Positions 44,168 through 52,742 of a stretch of 64,000 bases of DNA are shown here, piece after piece. A model generated the notes under the pieces. The model did not search any database. It worked only from the letters and a program-made list of their open reading frames with translations, and was not told where the DNA came from. The stretch's first letter is position 1. Each line of letters starts with the position of its first letter. The position numbers and the translations under genes are program-made. The stretch spans positions 124,001 through 188,000 of the forward strand of contig NZ_BKAU01000005.1 of NCBI RefSeq assembly GCF_007992715.1, written 5' to 3'. This DNA is from Chitinophaga cymbidii. Lineage in GTDB: Bacteria; Bacteroidota; Bacteroidia; Chitinophagales; Chitinophagaceae.

Positions 44168-45727
44168 TCAATGATCCGCGTGCTGATAGGCGGGATTGTA
44201 TTCCCCCTTCTTTTTGAAGCCCGGAAAATTGCGCATGGTGCCGAACCGCGGATAACTTTCAAAAATGTCGCCGTTGTCGGTCATCCGCGGATCGCCTTGC
44301 TGCGTCAGCATTTCCTGCAGCTGGCTGCGCAATGCATGGCGCACGGAATCGAAAGCCGGGTCGGCCGCGAGATTTTTCGTGCAGCCGGGATCGTTACGAA
44401 CATCGTACAGCAGCTCCGCCGGTCTTTTTTCAAATCCCTGGTGGAACAGCTGCGGCCATTCGTTTTTATGCGTGATGAGAAATGATTTGGACGGTGAAGG
44501 ATCATCGATATCGTGATAACCCCGCCCGACCGGCTTGATGTCAGGAGAAGGGGAAGGCGCTTCCGATGCGGGCGGCGGATCGCCGGCCGGCCAGCGGTCC
44601 GGCTTGCAGTTCAGCACAAAAAGATAATCCGCTGTTCTGATGGCTCTCGACGGATAGCCCACATTGTCCGGCCGCGAAGCGGAATGCCTTTCCATGCCGG
44701 TGAGCACGTAGGCGTTGCGCGCCGTATCGGTTTGCTGCGTCAGCAGCGGGAGCAGGCTTTTGCCGGATATCTGCGGCATGCCCGCTACGCCGGCAGCCTG
44801 CAGGAATGTCGGCGCGAGGTCTATCAATCCCACCAGCTCATCCGTTCTTCTCCCGCCTTCTATCACGCCTTTCCAGCTGACCGCCAGCGGCACATGCGTG
44901 CCATATTCCATCAGCGTGGCTTTGGCGGAAGGGAAGGGCATGCCGTTGTCGGATGTCAGCACGATGAGGGTGTTTTCCAGTTCTCCTTTTTCGCGGAGGA
45001 AGTCGATTATTTTTCCGATTTGCGCATCGGCCCAGGCGATCTCTTCCGCATAATCGCGGAGATCGTTTTTTATCACCGCATCGTCCGGCAGAAAGGCCGG
45101 CAGGTGTACCGCGCCGGTATCGCCGCCGGAGCCTTTGGTATAGGCGCGGTGCGGCTCGTGCGTGCCCACCCAGAAAAAGAACGGCTGGTCCGCCTGCTTC
45201 TGCTGGTAGAAGGCTTTGAAGTTCGCGCTGTAATCAATGTTGCTGATCGTTTTATAAGGCGGCACGATGGTATGCTGATTGTAGGCAACGCCCACGGGGT
45301 TATTTTTCCATCCCGCATCTTTCCAGTTCCCGGGCCCCCAGGCTTTGCCGGTGTAACCGGTTTTATACCCGGCGCTGTCCAGCAAAGCGGTAAACACCGG
45401 GAATTTTTTCGGGAAATAGCTGCTGTGCGTGCCGGCTTCTTCCAGCTGCCATATGTTGCGGCCGGTGAGAAGAGCCGCCCTTGAGGGACTGCACTGCGGC
45501 GCCGCCGCGAACGCATTGTTGAACAGTACGCCGCTTGCCGCCACCGCATCAAAAACGGGTGTGCGCACGCCGGGCGTTCCGTAGGCGGAAGCGTAGGGAA
45601 ACGACTGATCGTCTGTGATCACGAACAGGATGTTCGGTTTTTTCTTCGCGGGAGGCTGCTGCCCGCAGGCCATCAGCGCTGTCAGGCATGTTACGGCTAT
45701 CAGCCATGTGGTGTGTCGCATGATCAT
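44168..45727 (-). CDS. S1-family sulfatase lipoprotein, heparan N-sulfatase-like (operon copy 4)
   Basis: 519 residues. The first ATG overlaps the upstream stop as ATGA, and an ATG two codons later is also possible. The lipobox is LTALMAC (Cys21). The formylglycine site is Cys79 in QCSPSRAALLTG. The opening FVITDDQSFPYASAYG, the KAWGPGNWK region and SDNGMPFPSAK resemble sulfamidase-like S1 enzymes, but the substrate of this copy is not known. It is co-translated with the sulfatase-lyase fusion. Confidence 0.92.
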   Translation of the reverse strand: MIMRHTTWLIAVTCLTALMACGQQPPAKKKPNILFVITDDQSFPYASAYGTPGVRTPVFDAVAASGVLFNNAFAAAPQCSPSRAALLTGRNIWQLEEAGTHSSYFPKKFPVFTALLDSAGYKTGYTGKAWGPGNWKDAGWKNNPVGVAYNQHTIVPPYKTISNIDYSANFKAFYQQKQADQPFFFWVGTHEPHRAYTKGSGGDTGAVHLPAFLPDDAVIKNDLRDYAEEIAWADAQIGKIIDFLREKGELENTLIVLTSDNGMPFPSAKATLMEYGTHVPLAVSWKGVIEGGRRTDELVGLIDLAPTFLQAAGVAGMPQISGKSLLPLLTQQTDTARNAYVLTGMERHSASRPDNVGYPSRAIRTADYLFVLNCKPDRWPAGDPPPASEAPSPSPDIKPVGRGYHDIDDPSPSKSFLITHKNEWPQLFHQGFEKRPAELLYDVRNDPGCTKNLAADPAFDSVRHALRSQLQEMLTQQGDPRMTDNGDIFESYPRFGTMRNFPGFKKKGEYNPAYQHADH

Positions 45728-48700
45728 CTATTTACGGGAATTTGTTGCACGGTTTCCGGTAGTTTATCTGCTGTTGTAGTTTCCACCCATTGGCCGTTCA
45801 CACGCTCACGCAGGCGGGTAACGTCGTCGCCTGAACGGAAAAAAAACTGGCCGTCGTTTGCGGAAGCCTGGAGCACGGCGGGCCTGCCGGTGTTCAGTGC
45901 TGCTTTTACCGTCCAGTTGCCGATGACGATCTCGTTTCTTTCGTTGATGCGTACGGGTAAGGCCGGTTGTCCGCCGTGTATTTTCATAACGGTCAGGAAG
46001 CGGACTTTGCCAGCCTTTCGTGTGGTCGCTGCTTTCAGGTGCCATTGATCGTTTTCATAGGCGATCAGCCGGCCTGTGGAATCCCTTCGCTGCATCCAGT
46101 TCTCCGCGGGAACGGCGAAGGTATCCGCCAGCGCCCATTGCACTGGTTGCGAGCTGAAGAAGGATGCCGCGGCGGAAACATCATCCAGCGTGCAATAAAA
46201 ATAGTCTTTTGAAGTATCAATTGCAATGGATTGCATACTGTGAATGTACCAATCCCAGGAAGCAGGATGGTCCGCTTCCAGATCGTCATACACGATCACC
46301 ACATCCGGATGAAGGAACAGCAGATGCCGGCGGAACTTTTTCAATCCTGATTTGCTGCCGTACGCCATCGACGCATCCCCCACTGCATAGGACACCTGCC
46401 GCCCGTTGACAAAACGGGGTATCCATCCGTAACTCTCCGAATCAAATCCCTGGCCCTTGCCATCTATCAATACGCCGTTATGCCCAACAGTGGCTTTGTA
46501 CCATTCCAGCCGGTGCCGGTCGCTCATGGCTACTTTGTGGCCGGACATGTAAAAGAGCCGCTTCCCCGCATGTAATATGTTGAAGGTGTTCTGGTCCGCC
46601 AGCATGTGGCCGTACGCGCCATATGGACTGGCCCGCATGGTCACCATCAGCTTACTTTCCGGGTTGTGCATGTCCACTACGCCGATGTCGCTGAATACGC
46701 GCGCAGGCCCAAAAGCGCTGTCCGGCAGTACCGGCGGGCGCTGCGTTTGCCCCAGGTACCGCAGCCGCAGCCAGCGGAACATATCGGCATCCGTCACCTG
46801 CAGTTTTTCTGTTTGTTCTATTTTCTGCGCGTAGGTGGCGGCAACGCGGTCGCCGGTGAGCCTGGCCAGTGCGTCCGCATAGGCGAGGTAATCGGCGCCC
46901 GGCGAAGGAACGGTTTCTACATTATCGCCGAAGCCGTCGCTGAAAGATCCGGCCGGAAAGGAATACATCATCCAGTAGGGATTGTTGGCGTACCAGGGAT
47001 GATTGCGGAGGAGGTCAAAGCCTGTATAATTTTTGATGATGAGCGGAATTTCCAGCAGCGCTTCCATGTTGATCCTGAAATAGGACGCGCCTTCCAGCCA
47101 TCCGCCTTCTGTGCCGCCCAGTATGGGGGAGCGGGAAGTCCACAGCTCGTAAGCATAGGTGAGCCAGTCGCGCGCTTCCTTGAGATCGCCGTAAGTGGCG
47201 AGGGCGGTTTGCATGAAGAAGTGCAGGTTGTATTGCCATACGTGGGCGGACAATACCTTGGCATCTACGTCGTTGATCCAGTGATGGTAAAACCGGGCGG
47301 CGCGCACACGGATGTTTTCCAGCAGGGCTTTTTTGTCCTGTGCAGAAAGCTGATCGTTAAAGGTGTCATAAGCGAGCGACATGGCCAGCATACAACCAGC
47401 ATCCCCGAAATCGCTGAGGCTGGTGACACCTTCGGGGTCCCAGCGGGATATGGCCCTGGCCCATTGAATGGCTTTGGTTGCATATTTCTGTTGTTTGGTG
47501 AGCAGGTATGCCTGGCAGTAGGCGGTGATATGCCGCATGGCGCCGAAGCCCAGCGACTTGCTTTGGGAGTCTTTTATTTTGGAATCTTCATACGTGCCGG
47601 TTTTCTTCCCGGTGTGGCGCAGTTCGGGCGCCTCGTTCGGTACCGCGTTCATCAGTTTGTCCGCCGCGCGGATGATTGCTGTTGCGTCAGCAGAGCTGGT
47701 AGCCAGCTGCTTTTTATCGGTCAGCACGCGGGGATGATGCCGGGGAATAGCGGACAGCAATTTTTCTACGGGAGGTGAGGCGGCGTAAGGCATCTTTTCC
47801 GGCATGCGGAAAGTGGCTGTGGATGACCATTTGCCCTTGTGTTCGCGGTACTGCCAGAACCAGCGGCCGGGCGCCAGTGTGCGGTGCGGGTTGAACAGCG
47901 TCCAGGGAATATTCTCCGCGTGTATGGTCTGCGTGGCGGCAAAGTTTTCGTCTTGCGACAGCCGCACGTCGTAATGTGCGTTCTTGCCGGCGGCGGGCCA
48001 GCTAAGCGCGGGCGGAACGTCAGTTATCAGCACGTCCGCGGCCGGGGAGGGCCATTGGCGGTAACGCGGATGCAATACCGGGTAATCTTCCGGGAAGCGT
48101 TTGCGGATGCCGAGCACTTCCGCTTGTTGTTGCTCGAGATGCCGCATCAGCTTGCGTTCCAGTTCCGCTGCTTTGGCGGGTTGTGCGGGCGCGAGGTCGT
48201 GAGCTTCTTCCAGGTCTTTTTCAAGATCGTACATTTCCACTTTATTCGTACGCCATAATTTGACCAGCTTCATATTGCCGTCGATGATCGCGGTATGCTC
48301 GTAGCTTTTTTCATAGCGGTGAAAGAACAGTTCTTCGTCCTTTCTTTGCACGGTTCCCTGTGCGGGGTTCATCAGCAGCGCTTTGATGCTGCTGCCATCG
48401 AGATAGTCCGGCAGGGCGTTGGCGTTGCCTGCAAGGTCGCCGAGCGTGGGAAGAATATCATATCCCAGCACGGGTGTATGGCAATAGCTGCCGGGACGAA
48501 TGCCCGGCCCGCTGATGATGAACGGCACGCGGATGCCGCCTTCGTACAGCACCCATTTTCCTCCGCGCAACGGGTAGTTGTTTGTTTTTCCTGCGGGGGC
48601 GAGTTTATTTTTTCCGGAAGGAGGCGGGAAGGAAGGGACGCCGCCGTTGTCTGACATGAAAATGATATAGGTGTTATCTGCTATGCCAAGCTGTTCCACC

Positions 48701-49482
48701 ATATCGAGTATGCGGCCCAGCCCCTTGTCCATATCTTCGAGCATGGCGCCCCAGCCGGGGATGCCGTGTATGCCGCCTTTGGATTTGCGTTGATATTTTT
48801 CAAAGGTTTCCTTTGTGGCCTGCATATCTACATGCGGCGCGTAATAAGATACCTGCAGGTAGAACGGGTGCCCCGCGCCGGTTTGCCGCTGCATGAAGCT
48901 CAGCGCGCGGTCGGTGACGGTGCCTGTTCTCTTGGGGTCTTTGGTGATGTATACCTGATCCCACTTGGTTTTGGTGTCCGTCATCACATCGCCGTTCGCA
49001 TTGCCGGTGTTGCCGTCGCTTTCATCATATCCGAGGTCTTCCGGGAAGATGCCTGCCCGCAGGTCCCACTTTCCATAGTGCGCGGCCTTGTAATCCGGAT
49101 CGATGGATTTGAGAAGCGCTGGAATGGTGAGCCATTTTTGTTTGCGCGGATCATACCGTTCCGCGAAAGTGGCGTCGCCGGTATGAATGGGCGATTGTCC
49201 GAACTGAATACTGCGGCGCGAGGGCGTGCAAAGCGCGGCGGGCGCGTATCCCCGGCTGAAGCGCATGCCGCTGTTGCCGAGCCGGTCGATGTTCGGCGTT
49301 TCGTAATAACTGCTTTTGAAACCGGGGTGCCGGTCGTCCATGGCGGCGGATATGGAAGTCCATCCCTGGTCGTCTGTAAGAATGAATATGAAATTGGGCT
49401 TTGGCGGCGTTGCCGGTTTGCGGGCTGACAAATAAAAAGATGCCAGGCCGGCAATACCCGCCAGTAACAACATTTTCTTCAT
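45724..49482 (-). CDS. Sulfatase fused to a DUF4962/heparinase-II-III-type polysaccharide lyase
   Basis: 1252 residues with a signal peptide or membrane anchor (MKKMLLLAGIAGLASFYLSA). Residues about 28-470 form an S1 sulfatase with TDDQGW, Cys85 in LCTPSRRSIQFG and SDNGGVPSF. Residues about 480-610 look like the beta-sandwich DUF4962 start, about 620-930 an alpha/alpha toroid (GFGAMRHITAYCQAYLL; VLSAHVWQYNLHF; GGWLEGASYFRIN) and about 940-1250 the heparinase-II/III-like beta domain (MLADQNTFNILHAGKRLFYMSGH; FRRHLLFLHPDVVIVYDD). Such lyases cleave uronate-containing chains by beta-elimination. The same polypeptide would desulfate and cut the polymer, supplying unsaturated ends for GH105. The internal junction reads through without a stop. 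Confidence 0.9.
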   Translation of the reverse strand: MKKMLLLAGIAGLASFYLSARKPATPPKPNFIFILTDDQGWTSISAAMDDRHPGFKSSYYETPNIDRLGNSGMRFSRGYAPAALCTPSRRSIQFGQSPIHTGDATFAERYDPRKQKWLTIPALLKSIDPDYKAAHYGKWDLRAGIFPEDLGYDESDGNTGNANGDVMTDTKTKWDQVYITKDPKRTGTVTDRALSFMQRQTGAGHPFYLQVSYYAPHVDMQATKETFEKYQRKSKGGIHGIPGWGAMLEDMDKGLGRILDMVEQLGIADNTYIIFMSDNGGVPSFPPPSGKNKLAPAGKTNNYPLRGGKWVLYEGGIRVPFIISGPGIRPGSYCHTPVLGYDILPTLGDLAGNANALPDYLDGSSIKALLMNPAQGTVQRKDEELFFHRYEKSYEHTAIIDGNMKLVKLWRTNKVEMYDLEKDLEEAHDLAPAQPAKAAELERKLMRHLEQQQAEVLGIRKRFPEDYPVLHPRYRQWPSPAADVLITDVPPALSWPAAGKNAHYDVRLSQDENFAATQTIHAENIPWTLFNPHRTLAPGRWFWQYREHKGKWSSTATFRMPEKMPYAASPPVEKLLSAIPRHHPRVLTDKKQLATSSADATAIIRAADKLMNAVPNEAPELRHTGKKTGTYEDSKIKDSQSKSLGFGAMRHITAYCQAYLLTKQQKYATKAIQWARAISRWDPEGVTSLSDFGDAGCMLAMSLAYDTFNDQLSAQDKKALLENIRVRAARFYHHWINDVDAKVLSAHVWQYNLHFFMQTALATYGDLKEARDWLTYAYELWTSRSPILGGTEGGWLEGASYFRINMEALLEIPLIIKNYTGFDLLRNHPWYANNPYWMMYSFPAGSFSDGFGDNVETVPSPGADYLAYADALARLTGDRVAATYAQKIEQTEKLQVTDADMFRWLRLRYLGQTQRPPVLPDSAFGPARVFSDIGVVDMHNPESKLMVTMRASPYGAYGHMLADQNTFNILHAGKRLFYMSGHKVAMSDRHRLEWYKATVGHNGVLIDGKGQGFDSESYGWIPRFVNGRQVSYAVGDASMAYGSKSGLKKFRRHLLFLHPDVVIVYDDLEADHPASWDWYIHSMQSIAIDTSKDYFYCTLDDVSAAASFFSSQPVQWALADTFAVPAENWMQRRDSTGRLIAYENDQWHLKAATTRKAGKVRFLTVMKIHGGQPALPVRINERNEIVIGNWTVKAALNTGRPAVLQASANDGQFFFRSGDDVTRLRERVNGQWVETTTADKLPETVQQIPVNR

Positions 49483-49498
49483 GATCGTTTTTTCAGCT

Positions 49499-50896
49499 TT
49501 ATGAGATCACCTGTTTCAGATCTGCGATATACACCTGTCTTCTCCCTTCGGGAGCGCCGTTGAAGGCAATGCTTTTGCCATCAGGGCTCCATACCGGGTG
49601 TGGGTCCAGCTTGTATCCGCTGCCGCCCTGTGCGCGGTTTTCCTTGGTGTATTGCGCGCCTTTTCCACCTACGTCGTTAGCGATGGTGCAAAGGATTTGT
49701 TCTTCATCATGGCGGAGATCGATCAGCCGGATGGGTATTCCGCCATCGGTGCTTACCACGTAGGTTTGCTTTGGATAAGCGTCCGCCAGCAGGTACCGGC
49801 CGGTATTGTCGATGCTCGGATGCCCGCTGCCCATGTGCTTTTCGCTCAGGATGGAAAAATCCGTTCCATCATATTTGAACTGGCAGAACCGCATGTCCTT
49901 ATATCCCAGCCAGGTGGGCACGCAGTTCATCACCACATGCTCGCCGTCCGGGTGCCAGTTCGGATGATTGCCGGAGCCGCCCGGCGCTTTCTGGTTCCAC
50001 TTTTCCATGCTAAGGCATTGCTGCAATCCTGTGCCGTCCGCGTTCAGGCTGAACAGGCAGGCGTTGCGGCCTTTGTTGTCCACCTGCGCACGGAGCACCT
50101 GCAAAATGCGGGTGTTCTGGCGGTTGAACTGGGAGTGGAAAAGATACAGTACAGCGTTGCTGTAAAACGGATAGTCGTTTTCCGAACGGGCGATAAAATC
50201 CGAAAAGGACACGAACAGAAATTCGCGGTTGGCGTCCAGGTCTGTTTTCCAGAGCCCTTCCCGCTGCATATCTGCCTTCGTAAACGGCGCCGGCCGGCCG
50301 GAAGGCGGATCGGGCACGGAGTAGCCGTACTGCGTCATGTTCATGTTCATCAGCTGCGGGCTGATAACGGAACGGTTGTCAGGCGCGAGGTCATATTTGG
50401 CGCCGGCATATACGGTGGCGGTATGATCGCGGATATCTATCCGAACGCATACCACCTTCCCTTCAATGATATCATTCGTATATAGGTACCTGTTGCTGTC
50501 ATACCGCCATTGTATATTGGCGCCCAGCTGGAATCCCCACGCTTTGGTGCGGTATACGGTGCGGATGCTTTGCCGCTCCAGATCTATCACGCAAACCTCC
50601 GCGGTATCGCCCCAGGCTGCTTTCGCTTTCTGGGCGGGCAGCCGGGTTACGGCGAAATAGCGGCCATCGTGGCTCCACGGGCATTTGTTATAGAACGTGT
50701 GCAGGTAGAAGCCGTCGTCCGGCGTGATGCATTGTACCGGCGCCGCTGTTTTTCCCGGCCGGTAGGCGCGGAACTTATAGCGCCTTTCAGCATACAGCGG
50801 CAACTCCACATGAAACACGCCGGGCAATACGGCCCCGCCGAGCAAGCCGGCGGAAGTCCGGATAAAGGCCCTTCTTCCAATATGCTCCTTCATCAT
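49499..50896 (-). CDS. Tat-exported beta-propeller protein, polysaccharide-lyase candidate
   Basis: 465 residues with twin-arginine GRRAFIRTSAG near the N-terminus. Propeller-blade repeats are visible (CPWSHDGRYFAVTR; HPNWHPDGEHVVMN; GHPSIDNTGRYLLAD; DPHPVWSPDGKSIAFNG). Histidines in several blades and GLWKTDLDANREFLFVS resemble oligogalacturonate-lyase and PL24/25-type propeller lyases, but family membership is not certain. The start overlaps the susD stop by 4 bases, so it is made with the import system. It may be an oligosaccharide lyase feeding GH105. Confidence 0.65.
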   Translation of the reverse strand: MMKEHIGRRAFIRTSAGLLGGAVLPGVFHVELPLYAERRYKFRAYRPGKTAAPVQCITPDDGFYLHTFYNKCPWSHDGRYFAVTRLPAQKAKAAWGDTAEVCVIDLERQSIRTVYRTKAWGFQLGANIQWRYDSNRYLYTNDIIEGKVVCVRIDIRDHTATVYAGAKYDLAPDNRSVISPQLMNMNMTQYGYSVPDPPSGRPAPFTKADMQREGLWKTDLDANREFLFVSFSDFIARSENDYPFYSNAVLYLFHSQFNRQNTRILQVLRAQVDNKGRNACLFSLNADGTGLQQCLSMEKWNQKAPGGSGNHPNWHPDGEHVVMNCVPTWLGYKDMRFCQFKYDGTDFSILSEKHMGSGHPSIDNTGRYLLADAYPKQTYVVSTDGGIPIRLIDLRHDEEQILCTIANDVGGKGAQYTKENRAQGGSGYKLDPHPVWSPDGKSIAFNGAPEGRRQVYIADLKQVIS

Positions 50897-52710
50897 TTAT
50901 AGCCGTCGTTCTGTGAAATGGTGGGTGAAGAAAGATCGATCTCTCCCTGCGGGATGGGGCGCAGCAGGTGATGGTCTTCCAGTTCGCCGCGCAGGTTCGT
51001 CCACGGGTTCATCGCCTTGGTACGTTCGATGAGCTTTCCGGTGCGTTTGAGATCGTACCAGCGCATGTTCTCGCCCATCAGTTCCCGGGCGCGTTCGTCC
51101 AGTATCATGTCTATGCTGATGGTTGCCGCGGTGGCGCGGTAGTGCACGGAATCAAGGGAGTTGACATTCCCGGGAATGCTGGCGCGATGTGGCTCGGCGC
51201 CTGCATTCGCACCCAGCGCGCGGTCCAGTACCTTGTTGTAATATACGTCCGCGCCACCCAGCGTACCGCCGGAAGCGCCTTTCACGATCGCTTCCGCCGC
51301 AATGAGATAGGCTTCCGCTGATCTGAACAATATCTGGTCCAGCGTACCGAAAGCATCGCCGTATTCAATATTGGGCTGCCAGAACTTCCACATCATCGGA
51401 TGGATGTAAGGATCGTTGAAAGCGGTGGTGCAAACTTCGCCGTATTCCGGCACATTGTACACGGCGTAGGGTTTTGTGCCGCCTACGTCTATGCCTTTTT
51501 CAGACAACGGAGCGGGATCGTTCCAGGGGCGGAAGAGGATCACGGTATCGCCTTTTTTGATATCGATGCTGACGGTGTTGTTGTTCTTGATGGGCCGGAA
51601 ATCATGCTGGTCTTTCAGCGCGTATTGCGCCGCCACGAAGTTCCAGCTGTAACGGGAATCCAGGCGGGGATCGAACATCCGGTAAGCGGCAGGCGTTACT
51701 ACCTGCTTTTCCTGGTGCCGGTTGTAGTCGCTGGTCCTGCCGATGTTACCGGGCACCGTTTCCACCTGTCCACCGAAAATGGAATGTGCGTTATTGCCGA
51801 TGGTGGCGGAAACAGGATTTTCGTTGGTGAGCACATTTTCGCTGTATTGCACGGCGAAGACGATCTCTGGATTTTTATCATTCTGTGTGGGACTGCCTTG
51901 CAGCAGCGGGTTTTTGGAATGCTGCGGGAACAGGTCGCTGTACCTGGCGGCCAGCGGATAGGCAGCGATCACCTGGTCTGCATACTGCAACGCGCTTTGA
52001 AAATCGGCGTTGCTGCCGCCGAGCGACTGGCGGAAGTTCCACCCACGGGTGAGGTGCACGCGGGCCAGCAGGAACTGTGCGGCGCCTTTGGTGGCGCGGC
52101 CATAGTCCGTTGCAATGGGCGGCAATGCGCTTTCCGCTTCTTCCAGATCGCTGATGATCTGTGCGTAGATGGTGGCGGAGGCTACTCTTTCCGCTTTTTT
52201 GGAGGCGGTGACGGTTTCCGTCAGCGGCATGGGTACGTCGCCCCATTGCTGCACGAGGTGGAAGTAAGCCATTGCGCGGAGGAATTTAGCTTCCGCCAGG
52301 CGCACCTCCAGCTCGCCTTCATCCATACCGGTAACATCGGGCGCGCGGGTCACCGCGGTATTGCAGCGGCCGATCTCCTGGTACAGCAGGTCCCACAATG
52401 TCTGCAGCGAGAGCAGGGTGGAGTTCATCGTAGCGTCGTAGCCGTTCTCCGCATTCTGTACCGAGGCTGTGCCGTCCCAGCGGGTGCTGGTGAAAAGGTC
52501 CGTGCCCTGCAATACCAGGTCGCGCTCCTGCGTGATCGTTCTCCATAAAGGGTAGCACGATCTGATGAGGTCGTTATATCCGTTTGCGGTGGTATAGTAG
52601 GTATCCGAGGTGGTGGTGGAAATGGATATCTCGTTGAGATAATCCTTACAACCTGTATTTGCCAGCATCATACCGGCCAACACGATCAATGTTTTATTAT
52701 ACAGTTTCAT
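50893..52710 (-). CDS. susD: SusD/RagB-family lipoprotein of the sulfated-glycan locus
   Basis: 605 residues; lipobox MLANTGC with Cys21. SusD features are TTTSDTYYTTANGYNDLIRSCY, FLRAMAYFHLVQQWGDVPMPL, LFRSAEAYLIAAEAIVKG and LDERARELMGENMRWYDLKRTG. It forms the glycan-binding lid of the neighbouring SusC, with a 32-base gap. Its stop overlaps the propeller-protein start (ATGA). Confidence 0.95.
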   Translation of the reverse strand: MKLYNKTLIVLAGMMLANTGCKDYLNEISISTTTSDTYYTTANGYNDLIRSCYPLWRTITQERDLVLQGTDLFTSTRWDGTASVQNAENGYDATMNSTLLSLQTLWDLLYQEIGRCNTAVTRAPDVTGMDEGELEVRLAEAKFLRAMAYFHLVQQWGDVPMPLTETVTASKKAERVASATIYAQIISDLEEAESALPPIATDYGRATKGAAQFLLARVHLTRGWNFRQSLGGSNADFQSALQYADQVIAAYPLAARYSDLFPQHSKNPLLQGSPTQNDKNPEIVFAVQYSENVLTNENPVSATIGNNAHSIFGGQVETVPGNIGRTSDYNRHQEKQVVTPAAYRMFDPRLDSRYSWNFVAAQYALKDQHDFRPIKNNNTVSIDIKKGDTVILFRPWNDPAPLSEKGIDVGGTKPYAVYNVPEYGEVCTTAFNDPYIHPMMWKFWQPNIEYGDAFGTLDQILFRSAEAYLIAAEAIVKGASGGTLGGADVYYNKVLDRALGANAGAEPHRASIPGNVNSLDSVHYRATAATISIDMILDERARELMGENMRWYDLKRTGKLIERTKAMNPWTNLRGELEDHHLLRPIPQGEIDLSSPTISQNDGYK

Positions 52711-52742
52711 CTGTTAGTATTTTTTTTTGTTCAACAGGAAGA

